The position numbers were made by a program, and so were the translations under genes. Positions 32,619 to 32,710 of a stretch of DNA of 32,710 bases are shown here, piece by piece. Numbering within the stretch: position 1 is the stretch's first letter; each line of letters opens with the position of its first letter. Source of the DNA: Gammaproteobacteria bacterium (GTDB lineage Bacteria > Pseudomonadota > Gammaproteobacteria > Legionellales > Legionellaceae); contig JASBUZ010000055.1 of the NCBI GenBank assembly GCA_030147635.1, positions 1 through 32,710 on the forward strand, in the 5' to 3' direction. The notes below the pieces were generated by a model. The model searched no databases. It saw nothing but the letters and a program-made list of their open reading frames with translations, and was not told the DNA's origin.

Positions 32619-32647
32619 TTGACACAGATCCCTGATTTTGATCTATT
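32619..32647 (+). promoter_or_regulatory. outward promoter of the right IS
   Basis: TTGACA (32619-32624), a 17-base spacer, then TCTATT (32642-32647). It precedes the transposase ATG at 32669 and mirrors the one at 64-92. Confidence 0.45.
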
Positions 32648-32668
32648 ACTGCTTTTTCTGAGGCAGAA

Positions 32669-32710
32669 ATGGACGCGACCCAATTTGACGTAAAACGTTT
32701 GGACCACCTA
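32669..32710 (+). CDS. transposase N-terminus, partial (IS1634/DUF4277-like)
   Basis: Fourteen codons identical to those at 42-1 on the other strand, ending at the window edge. GAGGCAG upstream may serve as ribosome site. The family call is tentative for the same reason: only MDATQFDVKRLDHL can be read. Confidence 0.5.
   Translation, partial: MDATQFDVKRLDHL

Larger units (their letters stand above)
32572..32710 (+). mobile_element. IS end, right copy (outward-facing)
   Basis: Exact reverse complement of bases 1-139. Its inner tip (CCGTTATTCCGC) abuts the stop codon of the preceding gene. It contains the transposase promoter and first 14 codons reading out of the window. The remainder of the element is outside. 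Confidence 0.75.

Overview
The window looks like a stretch of accessory genome from a gammaproteobacterium of the Legionellales type, probably an intracellular or amoeba-associated bacterium. This is inferred from moderate-to-low GC, a SET-domain/ankyrin protein typical of host-directed effectors, small outer-membrane barrels and dispersed palindromic repeats. No rRNA, tRNA or marker gene allows a firmer placement. Both ends carry the same 139-bp sequence in inverted orientation. Each is the start of an insertion sequence (IS) whose transposase reads outward off the window, so the segment is either framed by two IS copies or is a contig broken at a multicopy IS.

Left arm (about 140-6900): a minus-strand group of a stand-alone GGQ release-factor-like protein, a CatB-type acetyltransferase and a small outer-membrane protein; a secreted protein of unknown family followed by a clear terminator; a lysine-rich protein with an NLS-like patch whose 3' end overlaps that of a SET+ankyrin protein; and a protein built from five 80-residue tandem repeats. 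A decayed transposase-like remnant may lie at 6751-6862.

Centre (6962-26787): an apparently intact hybrid NRPS-PKS gene cluster. A first plus-strand unit encodes a cupin-like protein, a TtcA-like PP-loop ATPase with three cysteines suited to an Fe-S cluster, and a MATE exporter. A LuxR-type regulator and a convergent MFS transporter follow. The second plus-strand unit encodes the assembly line: formyltransferase/half-C/A/PCP, then KS-ACP-C-A-PCP-KS-ACP-TE. It is followed by an MFS exporter, a Dabb-fold protein resembling olivetolic acid cyclase, a second MATE exporter and a SnoaL-like protein. Hand-read adenylation codes suggest Val (or Ile) and then Gly. Neither PKS module contains an acyltransferase or reductive domain, so malonyl units must be loaded in trans and beta-ketones retained. 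The collinear prediction is formyl-Val-C2-Gly-C2, whose Gly-malonyl end could close to a tetramic acid or pyrrolinone at the thioesterase. ATGA stop/start overlaps at four junctions indicate translational coupling.

Right arm (26791-32571): palindromic repeats sit directly at the 3' ends of three genes and bracket a GNAT acetyltransferase, an AhpD-like protein and an AAA ATPase/DUF4143 protein. Next come rdgB (nucleotide-pool cleaning), another GNAT protein, an outer-membrane barrel, a choline-kinase-like phosphotransferase and a deoxynucleotide N-hydrolase-like protein. That last gene stops on the base just before the right-hand IS end.
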